Positions 1 to 7,139 of a stretch of DNA of 7,182 bases are shown piece after piece. The number at the start of each line of letters is the position of its first letter. The stretch's first letter is position 1. Source of the DNA: Acidobacteriota bacterium (GTDB lineage Bacteria; Acidobacteriota; Terriglobia; Bryobacterales; Bryobacteraceae). A model generated the notes under the pieces. The model saw only the letters and a program-made list of their open reading frames with translations, was not told where the DNA came from and searched no databases. The position numbers and the translations under genes are program-made. The DNA lies in NCBI GenBank assembly GCA_026394095.1, contig JAPKYY010000687.1, forward strand, positions 1-7,182. Direction: 5' to 3'.

Positions 1-2813
1 AGCGCGCTATCGGCTACACAATGGACGGCATCAGTGGCAAAGAGCCCGCCGTCGGACAGGTCGGTGACTACCAGCGCACCATGATTGCTTCCCTCGACGC
101 CATTCAGGAGTTCAAGATGTGGACCACAGGCGCTCCCGCAGAATTCGGCCACTCCGCCGGCGGCCAGCTCAGCACCGTCTTCAAGAGCGGCGGCAACGCC
201 TTCCACGGAACAATCGAAGATCGCTACACCGATATCAATCTCGTTCACCGCGCCTACCTCGAACAACTCCCCCGCAGTGGTGAATTCACTTATCACGAAT
301 GGGGTGCAACGGCTTCCGGCCCCATCATCCGCAACAAGACCTTCTGGTTTGCCGGCGTCCAACAGCACTACGAGAAGCTCAGTGAAACCGTAATTGTCTC
401 TGTTCCTAGCGCGGACATGCTTGCCGGTAACTTCAACTTCGGCGGTCGCGGCCTACCCATCTACAACCCCTTCACAACAAGGCTCAACGGCAATACCTGG
501 ACCCGCGATCCCTTCCCCGGCAATGTCGTACCCTCCAACCTCTTCGACCCGGTCTCAAGGAAAGTCCTGGATCTGAAACCCTGGCGCGCCGCCTCTGATG
601 CCGGCACCATCCAGCCCACTGGCCCGATCAACAACCTGACTTACAACGCCGGTGGCGCCTATGACTTCCAGCGTTACGATGCCAAAATCGATCACCAGTT
701 CAATCTCAACCATCGTCTCTTCGGCCGTTACTCTCAGGTGCGTCATCGCAGTCAGGAACGGCCAGTGCGCGAGCTTACCGAAATTGTCTATGGCAATGTT
801 TTTGTCCGTCCGCTCGATCAGCGCAACATTGTCCTCTCTGATACCTACACTTTCAACCCCACTACGATCAACGAAATGCGCCTTGGCTTCAATCGCCGCC
901 TGAATCGTGGTGAGCCAGAGAGCTTCGGACAGAACTGGGCTTCCAAGTTGGGCATCCCGGGCGTTTCTGCCGATACCTTTCCTGACTTCCAGAATCCGGG
1001 GGGCAGCCGCTTCTACAACTTTGGTCCCGGCGGCAAGACTCTCGATGTCGCTGAAGACTATACCTTCCAGGAAAACTTCACCAAGATTGTAGGCAAGCAC
1101 ACCATCAAGGTAGGCTACGAGGCCATGCGTACCCGCTACAATTCGCTCTTTGGCAGCCTGGATTCAGGCCAATATCGTATGGCTGGCACCGAGCTGCCAT
1201 TTACCCCCAACACAGGCAACCCTTTCGCCAGTTTCCTCCTGGGAACGGTCGGGCAGGGTGTCTTCCAGCAGAATCGCGCTACCTGGTTGCCGCGCTGGTG
1301 GTCACACGCTGTCTACGCGCAATCCTCCTGGCGCCCTCGCCGTAATCTCACCCTGGAGTTAGGCATCCGCTGGAGCTACGAGTCGCCCTTTTCAACCAAA
1401 TTCGGCCAGCAGTCTCAATTTGTACCGGACGCAACAGATCCACTCACTGGCCTCAAAGGTGCCCTCGTCCACACCAAAGGCAACCTCGCCAAACGTGACC
1501 TCAACAACTTCCAGCCCCGTATTGGTGTCGCCTGGACTCTCGATCCCAAAACCGTTCTTCGCGCCAGCTTTGGCCTCTACACAGTCGATCTGATGACCAA
1601 CGGTACGGGTCAGAATTTTGAAGAATACGTGGCCACCGCCAACGTTCAGGCCGCTCCCGGAGACCCCAGCCACGCCTTTGTCCTCTCCATGGGCCCAGGC
1701 TCCATCAATTTTCCTTCTGCTCCCGATGGCAGTGTTCCCTTTCAGGGCACCAACTACGGCGGCCGCAATGCTTCCTGGTTTGATCCCAACATGCGGCTCC
1801 CCTATGTCGCAATGTGGTCATTTGGAGTGCAGCGCCAGGTATCAAAGTCCTGGCTTTTTGAACTCCTCTACCAGGGTTCTTCAGGCGTTGGCCTTTTGAA
1901 CAACTGGGACATCAACGTGGTTCCCCTAAACATCTCAACCGATACCGCCGTGCTCAATCAGGTCTTTAATGCAACCCAGAACTACAAGCCTTACCGGCAG
2001 TTCGGTTCCATCCAGCATTACTCCAACTACGGCCACAACTCTCACCACTCCGGCACCGTCCGCGCCGAGAAGCGCTATGGCCAGGGCCTAACCCTTACCT
2101 CGTTCTATCAATACGGCAAGACGCTAAATGATGGCGACGATGATGGCGGCCGAACCGGCATCACTTACTACAACCGGCAGCTCGAAAAGGCTCGTGCCAG
2201 CTACGACATCCGCCATCGCTTTGTCACCGTAGCCACCTATGAACTACCCTTCGGCAAGGGCCGCAAGTGGATGTCCGGCGGTGGTTTCAAAAACTACATT
2301 TTCGGTGAATGGGATTTTGCAGGAACACAGACAATGCAGTCTGGCCCACCCTTCAACGTGACATTTGCCGGCAGTCCAAACCGTTATCTGCCCGGCCAGT
2401 TCCGCCCTAACGGCGTCCTCCCCGCAGAGCAAATGGTTGTCGACAACTACTCCATCGGAGCCAATCGCTTCCCATTGACTGCCCAGAATTCTTACCTCAA
2501 CGTCAACGCCTTTGCCTATCCGGCTGCCTTTACCGCCGGTACTCTTGGCCGAAATGTTCTGGAATCACCAGGCCTCAATTGGACACAGCTCTCAATCTCG
2601 AAGACGTTCCTGGTCCGCGAACGCATGCGCTTCTCGATTCGTTGGGATTGCAACAATCCAACCAAACAACCCCAGCTTGCCGATCCTGGCAGCAGCTACA
2701 ATCTCCAGAGCATTGGTGCTTTCGGGCGATTTAACGGTATCGGCCGTGGCAGCTTCTCCGATATCGGCACCGCCCGAATGCACCATGTTGTTGTGGGTCG
2801 TTTTGAGTTCTAG
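1..2813 (+). CDS. TonB-dependent receptor, Oar-like (5' partial)
   Basis: 3' part of a gene for a large outer-membrane beta-barrel protein. The reading frame is open from base 3 through the ATG at 21, which is internal, so the true start, signal peptide and usual N-terminal carboxypeptidase-regulatory-like domain lie upstream. Numbering from that ATG (930 residues): the end of the plug domain is at about 1-65, with DAIQEFKMW (26-34) and the AEFG-SAGG-KSGGNAFHG signature (40-63). ASGPIIRNKTFWF (98-110) is the familiar plug-to-barrel motif of the Oar-like family in Acidobacteriota. The rest is aromatic-rich alternating beta-strand sequence, including YELPFGKGRKW (from 740). It ends in VVVGRFEF, a terminal Phe typical of barrel insertion by the BAM machinery. 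The family transports or binds large substrates using TonB energy; the substrate cannot be read from the sequence. No transporter partners are adjacent. Family assignment is secure, ligand unknown. Confidence 0.93.
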   Translation, partial: RAIGYTMDGISGKEPAVGQVGDYQRTMIASLDAIQEFKMWTTGAPAEFGHSAGGQLSTVFKSGGNAFHGTIEDRYTDINLVHRAYLEQLPRSGEFTYHEWGATASGPIIRNKTFWFAGVQQHYEKLSETVIVSVPSADMLAGNFNFGGRGLPIYNPFTTRLNGNTWTRDPFPGNVVPSNLFDPVSRKVLDLKPWRAASDAGTIQPTGPINNLTYNAGGAYDFQRYDAKIDHQFNLNHRLFGRYSQVRHRSQERPVRELTEIVYGNVFVRPLDQRNIVLSDTYTFNPTTINEMRLGFNRRLNRGEPESFGQNWASKLGIPGVSADTFPDFQNPGGSRFYNFGPGGKTLDVAEDYTFQENFTKIVGKHTIKVGYEAMRTRYNSLFGSLDSGQYRMAGTELPFTPNTGNPFASFLLGTVGQGVFQQNRATWLPRWWSHAVYAQSSWRPRRNLTLELGIRWSYESPFSTKFGQQSQFVPDATDPLTGLKGALVHTKGNLAKRDLNNFQPRIGVAWTLDPKTVLRASFGLYTVDLMTNGTGQNFEEYVATANVQAAPGDPSHAFVLSMGPGSINFPSAPDGSVPFQGTNYGGRNASWFDPNMRLPYVAMWSFGVQRQVSKSWLFELLYQGSSGVGLLNNWDINVVPLNISTDTAVLNQVFNATQNYKPYRQFGSIQHYSNYGHNSHHSGTVRAEKRYGQGLTLTSFYQYGKTLNDGDDDGGRTGITYYNRQLEKARASYDIRHRFVTVATYELPFGKGRKWMSGGGFKNYIFGEWDFAGTQTMQSGPPFNVTFAGSPNRYLPGQFRPNGVLPAEQMVVDNYSIGANRFPLTAQNSYLNVNAFAYPAAFTAGTLGRNVLESPGLNWTQLSISKTFLVRERMRFSIRWDCNNPTKQPQLADPGSSYNLQSIGAFGRFNGIGRGSFSDIGTARMHHVVVGRFEF

Positions 2814-2816
2814 TCG

Positions 2817-3608
2817 CTAGATCGAGTTCACACCCGAAGCGAGGAAACCGCCATCTACGGCAATACTCTGGCCAGTGATGTAGCTTGCTGCATCACTGGC
2901 CAGCAGCACGCAGGCTCCCACTAGTTCTTCCGTTTTGCCAAAGCGCTTCATCGGCGTGCGCGTAATGAACTCCCGGCCGCGCTCTGTACCGTTGAGCAAG
3001 GCTGAGTTCAACTCGGTCGGGAAGACCCCAGGCGCAATGCAGTTCACATTGATCCCATCCAGCGCCCATTCAATGGCAAGCGAGCGTGTAAGACTGAGCA
3101 CCGCTGCCTTGGACGCGCAGTACGCAGTCACCTGCGTGAGGCCAACAAAAGAACTCAGGCTCGCAATGTTCACAATTCGCCCCTTGCCACTGGCCTTCAG
3201 CGGCCCATAGAAGCTCTGGCAAGCCCTCAGGATGCCGGTTACGTTTACATCCATTACCCGGTTCCACTCTGCTTCTTCTACATCAATGGTCGGCTTGCGA
3301 AAAGTCTGCCCGGCGGCATTCAAAAGAATGTCGACTCCACCCAGCTCTGCAAGCACTGCTTCGCGAAGTGCATCGAGGCTTTCTCTCGATCCTGCGTCAC
3401 ATGTCTGGATCAGCGTCTTGCGGCCCATGGCCGTAATCTCGGCGCACACTTCGGCAATATTTGCCTCGCGCCTTCCTGTAGGTACTACATTCGCTCCTGC
3501 TCGGGCCATTCCGAGAGCCAGCGTCTTTCCGATTCCCGATGTCCCGCCAATCACTACTGCGTTACGCCCGCGCAAATCGATTCCTTGGATCTGTGTTTCA
3601 GTCGACAT
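2817..3608 (-). CDS. SDR family NAD(P)-dependent oxidoreductase, gluconate 5-dehydrogenase-like
   Basis: Complete 263-residue classical short-chain dehydrogenase, usual length for the family; cytosolic, probably tetrameric. Visible motifs: nucleotide-binding GGTSGIG (21-27), Asp71 for adenine contact, NAAG (97-100), Asn122, catalytic Ser150, and Tyr163-x3-Lys167 in AYCASKAA. All catalytic residues are present. The second beta strand ends in GRR (45-47) without an acidic residue, which suggests NADP(H) over NAD(H) (inference). The C-terminal ITGQSIAVDGGFLASGVNSI resembles gluconate 5-dehydrogenase and 2-deoxygluconate 3-dehydrogenase proteins, so a sugar-acid keto/hydroxy conversion is the best guess; the substrate is not proven. 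The ATG lies inside the end of the kinase gene (11-base overlap) and is preceded by only a weak TGGA four bases upstream, which fits translational coupling. Its stop is 3 bases from the convergent receptor stop. It could equally be a 3-oxoacyl-type reductase. Confidence 0.94.
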   Translation of the reverse strand: MSTETQIQGIDLRGRNAVVIGGTSGIGKTLALGMARAGANVVPTGRREANIAEVCAEITAMGRKTLIQTCDAGSRESLDALREAVLAELGGVDILLNAAGQTFRKPTIDVEEAEWNRVMDVNVTGILRACQSFYGPLKASGKGRIVNIASLSSFVGLTQVTAYCASKAAVLSLTRSLAIEWALDGINVNCIAPGVFPTELNSALLNGTERGREFITRTPMKRFGKTEELVGACVLLASDAASYITGQSIAVDGGFLASGVNSI

Positions 3609-6600
3609 GCATTCCAGTGTATTTGAGAATCCGTCTCAGCTCCGAACTTTGAATGGGCTTGGTGAGGTAGTCGTCCATTCCCGCTGCCATACATTTCTCA
3701 CGGTCTCCGTCAAACGCATTCGCCGTAATCGCAACGATCCTCTGGTGCTGGCTTCGTCCCGCTTCCCCCCGCCTTATCTGGCGCGTAGCTTCAAGTCCAT
3801 CCATCACTGGCATCTGCACATCCATCAGCACGAGGTCCACTTCCAGACGTCCCAGCGCCTCCACTGCCTCCTGGCCGTTGGAAACTAGCGTTACCGAGTG
3901 CCCATCGCGGCTCAGAAGTTTGGCAATCAGCTTCTGATTGATCGCATTGTCTTCAGCCACCAATACGCGCAAAGGCTCCTGCACTTCAGCTACTCTCTCA
4001 ACCACTGTTGCTGGTGCTCGCCCCGCCCTGAGCGGTAGCGTGAAATGAAAGGTGCTTCCCTCAACCATCGCCTCAGACCCAGGCTTCTGCCATGGGCTCT
4101 CCAGCCAGATCTTTCCACCCATCTTCTTCACGAGTTCGAGAGTGATCGCCAGCCCCAGGCCGGTTCCTCCATGTTTGCGCGTTGCTGTTCCATCGGCCTG
4201 AACAAATGGAGCAAACACTTTCTTTTGCTGATCGGCCGGAATCCCGCCGCCGCTGTCCCGAATCGCCCAATGCAATTGCTCACCCACCAATGCAACTTCG
4301 ATGCTTACTCCCCCGCGCTCAGTAAACTTCAATCCGTTCCCAACCAGATTGAACAGAACCTGACGCAAGCGGTGCTCGTCTCCCACCACATATCGCGGGA
4401 TTGCGTCTTCCAGATGCCATTCCAGTTTCAGACCCTTTTCCCTTGCTCTGAGCCCCAGTGTTGTTACCACTGCACCCACACACGCTGCAAGGTCAAAGTC
4501 CTTCTCAAGCAGATCCAGCTTACCGGCTTCCACCTTCGACAAGTCCAGGATGTCGTTGAGCAGGTTCAGCAATTCTCCGGCCGACTGCGAAGCCATCTTT
4601 AAGTAGTCTTGCTGTTCGGCACCTGCCGGTGTTTCCAGCGCCAACTGATTCATCCCCAGAATTGCATTCATCGGTGTGCGTATTTCATGGCTCATGTTGG
4701 CCAGAAAAATGCTCTTCTGCCTGCTGGCCGCTTCTGCGTCTTCCCGGGCACTTCTCAATTCGATCACCATTTTGCCCCGCTCACGATAACTCCGAATCGC
4801 CAAAACCAACAGCACTCCCAATGTGAGCGCCATCGCAGTCGCCAGGGCCAGAAAAGCATTTTCCCGGTACCACGGCATTGGCACCTCAAACCAGTACTCT
4901 GCCGCATTTCGCTCAATGTTGCCATTGCGATCCATGCTCTTGACTTCCAACTTGCGCCGCCCCGCAGCCAACCCTTCAAATTGCGCCTCATCAGCTTCAG
5001 TAAATTCAGTCCATGCGCCTTCATCCAGCCGCCAGGAAAACAAGAGTTGCTTCCCTTCGGTTTGCTTCCATCGGTCAGTCCCTCCCAGTGCGATGCGGAT
5101 GAATCCACTAGCCGACGCCTGCCGTGTATTTCTCGACTGGCTCAACAGAGTATGCGGCGGCTCTGTGTCCTTCTCCATCCCGTAAAGACTAAGCCCTTGA
5201 GTAGTCCCCGCCCATATTCTGCCCTTGCTGTCTTCAAATACTTTGTGAGTCATCCCAGAAGGCAATCCATCTTCCTCTCCATTTCGAATCAGATGCCCAT
5301 TCGTGATTCGCAGCACACCGGTTGCCGTTGCCATCCACACAGTTCCAGCCCGGTCCCGCATCACACTCCTCACCCGGTCCATTCCCTCCCGCAAGCCGCT
5401 CAAATGGCCTTCACGCCACTCCATCAAGCTTCTTCTGCCACCCACTAGTACCCGCCCACCCTCGTCCTGCCAGAGGGCGAAGAATCCATCTTCAAGCCAG
5501 CCATTTTCTGGAACGACGCTGGAGAATTGTGAGCCTGCCAGTATTCCACCACCACCCGCACCAGCCAGCCAGAATCGACCGTCCTCCATCTCCATGAGAT
5601 CTTTGAGAACGCCACCCTGCCAGCTTCTTGTCAAATCTGCCAGGACTTCGAAGCGGCTGCCATCAAAACTTTCGATCCGAAACCCGGGCCCCGTGTTCAT
5701 CACCACGGTGCCATCCCGCCTGGCCTTGAAGAATCGGATGGGCTGATCTTTAGCCCTTTCAAGTCGTTTAAATTTTGCACTCGAAGGATCAAAAACGAAC
5801 ACCTCATCGCTTCGGTCTGCCAGTTGTGCCTTAACGAAAATCCTGCCATCTTTCATCGGGAGCAACGCCCGGGCCATCAGGTTATGAGTCGAATACCCTG
5901 CCGGCAGTAGATACTTCGCCCAATGCTTCCCATCAAAGGACACAAGAGAATTTGTAGCCGCAAACCACAACCGCCCCAGCTTGTCTTCTGCGATGTCATG
6001 CACGTGCTGATCTACGCCTGACGCTCCTGCTGGAGTCGCCCAGAGGCTTGGCTTTCGATGAAGCAGCCCGTCCACTGTCCCCAGCCAGAAGCCGCCATCA
6101 GGCTCGGTAACAACAGAGAGAATCTCACTCGAAAGCCGCCCGCGTCTGGGCACCACTTCTTTCTTTGCCCCTGACATCCTATACAGATTCCGCCCATCCA
6201 GTATCCATGCTGCTCCTTCTGGCCCGGGCCAGCCGAAGCTTTTTGGCCCCATATCTCGAGCGAGCAGCTTCAGCCCCTCCGCGTCCCACTGCGCCACTCC
6301 ACGCCGTCCCTCGATGGACCCTGAAAACACCAACTGCCCTCCCACCCCGGGTGCCAGATGATCCAGTTCGCCCATGCCCAAATTCCGGCTGCTTCGCGAT
6401 TCCCACTCGCCCTTTCCCGACAACCTCCCCACTCCCGTCTCGCCGGCAATCCACACTTCCGCTCCAAATCCCGGGATTAGCTCCCGGAAATTCCCAATCC
6501 CCGATTGACTTGCTTCTCGCTTGAGATCCCACCGCTTGGTAGCCGGATCGTAAACCTCAATCCGGTCTCGGCTCAATACCAATAACCTTCCATCTCCAAG

Positions 6601-6996
6601 TGGGCAGACGTCCAGCCTCTCTTGCCCTGTTTTGGCGGCAACCTCTACCCTCCACCTACCCCGCGTAAGCTGCAATATTTCCTGCTCTACCAGGCTCCAG
6701 GCTCCACCCCTTTCGTCAGGCCAAACCCGGCTTCTCCAATCCCGCCATGCCTGCGCGCTCAACACAGGATCAGAGATCAACCTGACTTTCTCGCCATCGA
6801 GAATGCTCAGCTTTCCCATCATTCCGTGGCGCGACCAAATCTCACCACTTTTACTACGGCTCAAGTCCCGGCTGTAGGATTCCATCATGCCGTCGTTGAT
6901 AGTCCAGTAGCGCCAGCCTTCACCGCTTTGCCCATAGAGAGCCGAAGCTGCGCATAACAATAGCCCCGTAAACCATCGATTGCGCTTTGCCTTCAT
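3598..6996 (-). CDS. Hybrid sensor histidine kinase with two-component-regulator propeller, Y_Y_Y domain and receiver
   Basis: Complete 1132-residue membrane sensor. Residues 1 to about 22 form a signal peptide (KAKRNR, then a hydrophobic stretch). About 25-610 hold some 12 recognisable propeller strands of the type G-x-[IVL]-W-x-x-x-x-x-G-[IVL] (for example 301-312, 341-352, 551-562, 592-603), enough for about two seven-bladed propellers in the periplasm. A Y_Y_Y-type beta domain covers about 630-706 and a transmembrane helix about 713-734. A short coiled linker leads to HisKA with SHEIRTP, phosphoacceptor His770. HATPase boxes: N883/N887, D914-x-G-x-G918, F928/F931, and GGTGLGL (943-949). 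The receiver, about 1009-1127, has E1015/D1016, phosphoacceptor D1059, T1091 and K1113, all intact. There is no DNA-binding or HPt domain, so the output partner is elsewhere. The start is unambiguous: an in-frame TGA lies 11 codons upstream with no other start between. Ribosome site is weak (GAG 7 bases upstream). The ligand is unknown; related propeller sensors in Bacteroides bind glycans. Confidence 0.96.
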   Translation of the reverse strand: MKAKRNRWFTGLLLCAASALYGQSGEGWRYWTINDGMMESYSRDLSRSKSGEIWSRHGMMGKLSILDGEKVRLISDPVLSAQAWRDWRSRVWPDERGGAWSLVEQEILQLTRGRWRVEVAAKTGQERLDVCPLGDGRLLVLSRDRIEVYDPATKRWDLKREASQSGIGNFRELIPGFGAEVWIAGETGVGRLSGKGEWESRSSRNLGMGELDHLAPGVGGQLVFSGSIEGRRGVAQWDAEGLKLLARDMGPKSFGWPGPEGAAWILDGRNLYRMSGAKKEVVPRRGRLSSEILSVVTEPDGGFWLGTVDGLLHRKPSLWATPAGASGVDQHVHDIAEDKLGRLWFAATNSLVSFDGKHWAKYLLPAGYSTHNLMARALLPMKDGRIFVKAQLADRSDEVFVFDPSSAKFKRLERAKDQPIRFFKARRDGTVVMNTGPGFRIESFDGSRFEVLADLTRSWQGGVLKDLMEMEDGRFWLAGAGGGGILAGSQFSSVVPENGWLEDGFFALWQDEGGRVLVGGRRSLMEWREGHLSGLREGMDRVRSVMRDRAGTVWMATATGVLRITNGHLIRNGEEDGLPSGMTHKVFEDSKGRIWAGTTQGLSLYGMEKDTEPPHTLLSQSRNTRQASASGFIRIALGGTDRWKQTEGKQLLFSWRLDEGAWTEFTEADEAQFEGLAAGRRKLEVKSMDRNGNIERNAAEYWFEVPMPWYRENAFLALATAMALTLGVLLVLAIRSYRERGKMVIELRSAREDAEAASRQKSIFLANMSHEIRTPMNAILGMNQLALETPAGAEQQDYLKMASQSAGELLNLLNDILDLSKVEAGKLDLLEKDFDLAACVGAVVTTLGLRAREKGLKLEWHLEDAIPRYVVGDEHRLRQVLFNLVGNGLKFTERGGVSIEVALVGEQLHWAIRDSGGGIPADQQKKVFAPFVQADGTATRKHGGTGLGLAITLELVKKMGGKIWLESPWQKPGSEAMVEGSTFHFTLPLRAGRAPATVVERVAEVQEPLRVLVAEDNAINQKLIAKLLSRDGHSVTLVSNGQEAVEALGRLEVDLVLMDVQMPVMDGLEATRQIRRGEAGRSQHQRIVAITANAFDGDREKCMAAGMDDYLTKPIQSSELRRILKYTGMHVD

Positions 6997-7063
6997 TTCA
7001 AATCTCGCAACTCCATATCGGGTGCTTCATATGCTTCTTGAATCGCTAATTTAATCTGACACT

Positions 7064-7090
7064 TTGAGTATAGAAATATTTTTTTATACT
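7064..7090 (+). promoter_or_regulatory. Predicted promoter of the TetR-family gene
   Basis: On the plus strand a -35-like TTGAGT (7064-7069, 4 of 6) and a -10 TATACT (7085-7090, 5 of 6) are separated by 15 bases, shorter than the usual 17. Transcription would begin near 7097, about 28 to 43 bases ahead of the two possible starts of the regulator. It occupies nearly the same DNA as the opposing kinase promoter. Confidence 0.3.
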
Positions 7091-7094
7091 TCAA
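7067..7094 (-). promoter_or_regulatory. Predicted promoter of the kinase-SDR operon
   Basis: Read on the minus strand, a -35-like TTGAAG (7089-7094, 4 of 6 to consensus) and a -10 TATACT (7067-7072, 5 of 6) are separated by 16 bases of A/T-rich spacer. This predicts transcription from about 7060 and a leader of roughly 64 bases before the kinase ATG at 6996. It lies in the only real intergenic region and in an abrupt AT-rich patch. It is assigned by eye, and sigma-70-like hexamers arise easily in AT-rich DNA. Confidence 0.4.
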
Positions 7095-7104
7095 TCTACA
7101 AATA

Positions 7105-7118
7105 CTAGAAATTACTAG
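7105..7118. promoter_or_regulatory. Candidate operator palindrome upstream of the TetR-family gene
   Basis: CTAGAAATTACTAG is symmetrical at 12 of 14 positions (only positions 5 and 10 break the symmetry). Read another way, it contains two TACTAG direct repeats (7103-7108 and 7113-7118) spaced 10 bases apart, one helical turn. It sits downstream of the predicted regulator promoter and touches the AGGA ribosome site, a position where a bound repressor would block its own expression. TetR-family operators are typically short palindromes like this. The match to this regulator is inferred from position alone. Confidence 0.35.
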
Positions 7119-7139
7119 GATAATGTGAAAACAATTCCT

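Larger units (their letters stand above)
7063..7094. repeat. Imperfect inverted repeat in the divergent control region
   Basis: The left arm TTTGAGTATA (7063-7072) and right arm TATACTTCAA (7085-7094) are complementary at 8 of 10 positions, with a perfect AGTATA/TATACT core, around a 12-base AT-rich centre. Each arm supplies the -10 hexamer of one predicted promoter and the -35 hexamer of the opposite one. It could be simply the signature of two face-to-face promoters, or a regulator binding site. The long centre and lack of GC make a terminator hairpin unlikely. Confidence 0.45.

Noticed and set aside
21..23. ATG at 21 as the true start of the receptor
   Set aside because: The frame is open to base 3 and the encoded RAIGYTMDGI is mid-plug sequence. 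A real start would be followed by a signal peptide.
555..1100. 181-codon minus-strand open frame inside the receptor gene
   Set aside because: The plus strand here encodes clear barrel sequence. The antisense product has no motif and no ribosome site was evident.
2809..2821. TCTAG-tcg-CTAGA inverted repeat as a bidirectional terminator
   Set aside because: Arms of only 5 pairs, AT-rich, 3-base loop and no T-tract. The symmetry comes mostly from two facing TAG stop codons.
3232..3888. 218-codon plus-strand open frame across the kinase-SDR junction
   Set aside because: Antisense to both real genes, with no domain-like sequence; best explained by codon bias of the opposite strand.
4609..5448. 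279-codon plus-strand open frame opposite the kinase
   Set aside because: It lies fully antisense to a gene with unmistakable conserved domains. Its translation is rich in Ser, Pro, His and Arg with no recognisable motif, as expected of a shadow frame.
6950..6996. Lipoprotein signal at the kinase N-terminus (Cys15 in GLLLCAAS)
   Set aside because: The residue before the Cys is Leu rather than Gly, Ala or Ser, so the lipobox is not satisfied; an ordinary signal peptide fits better.
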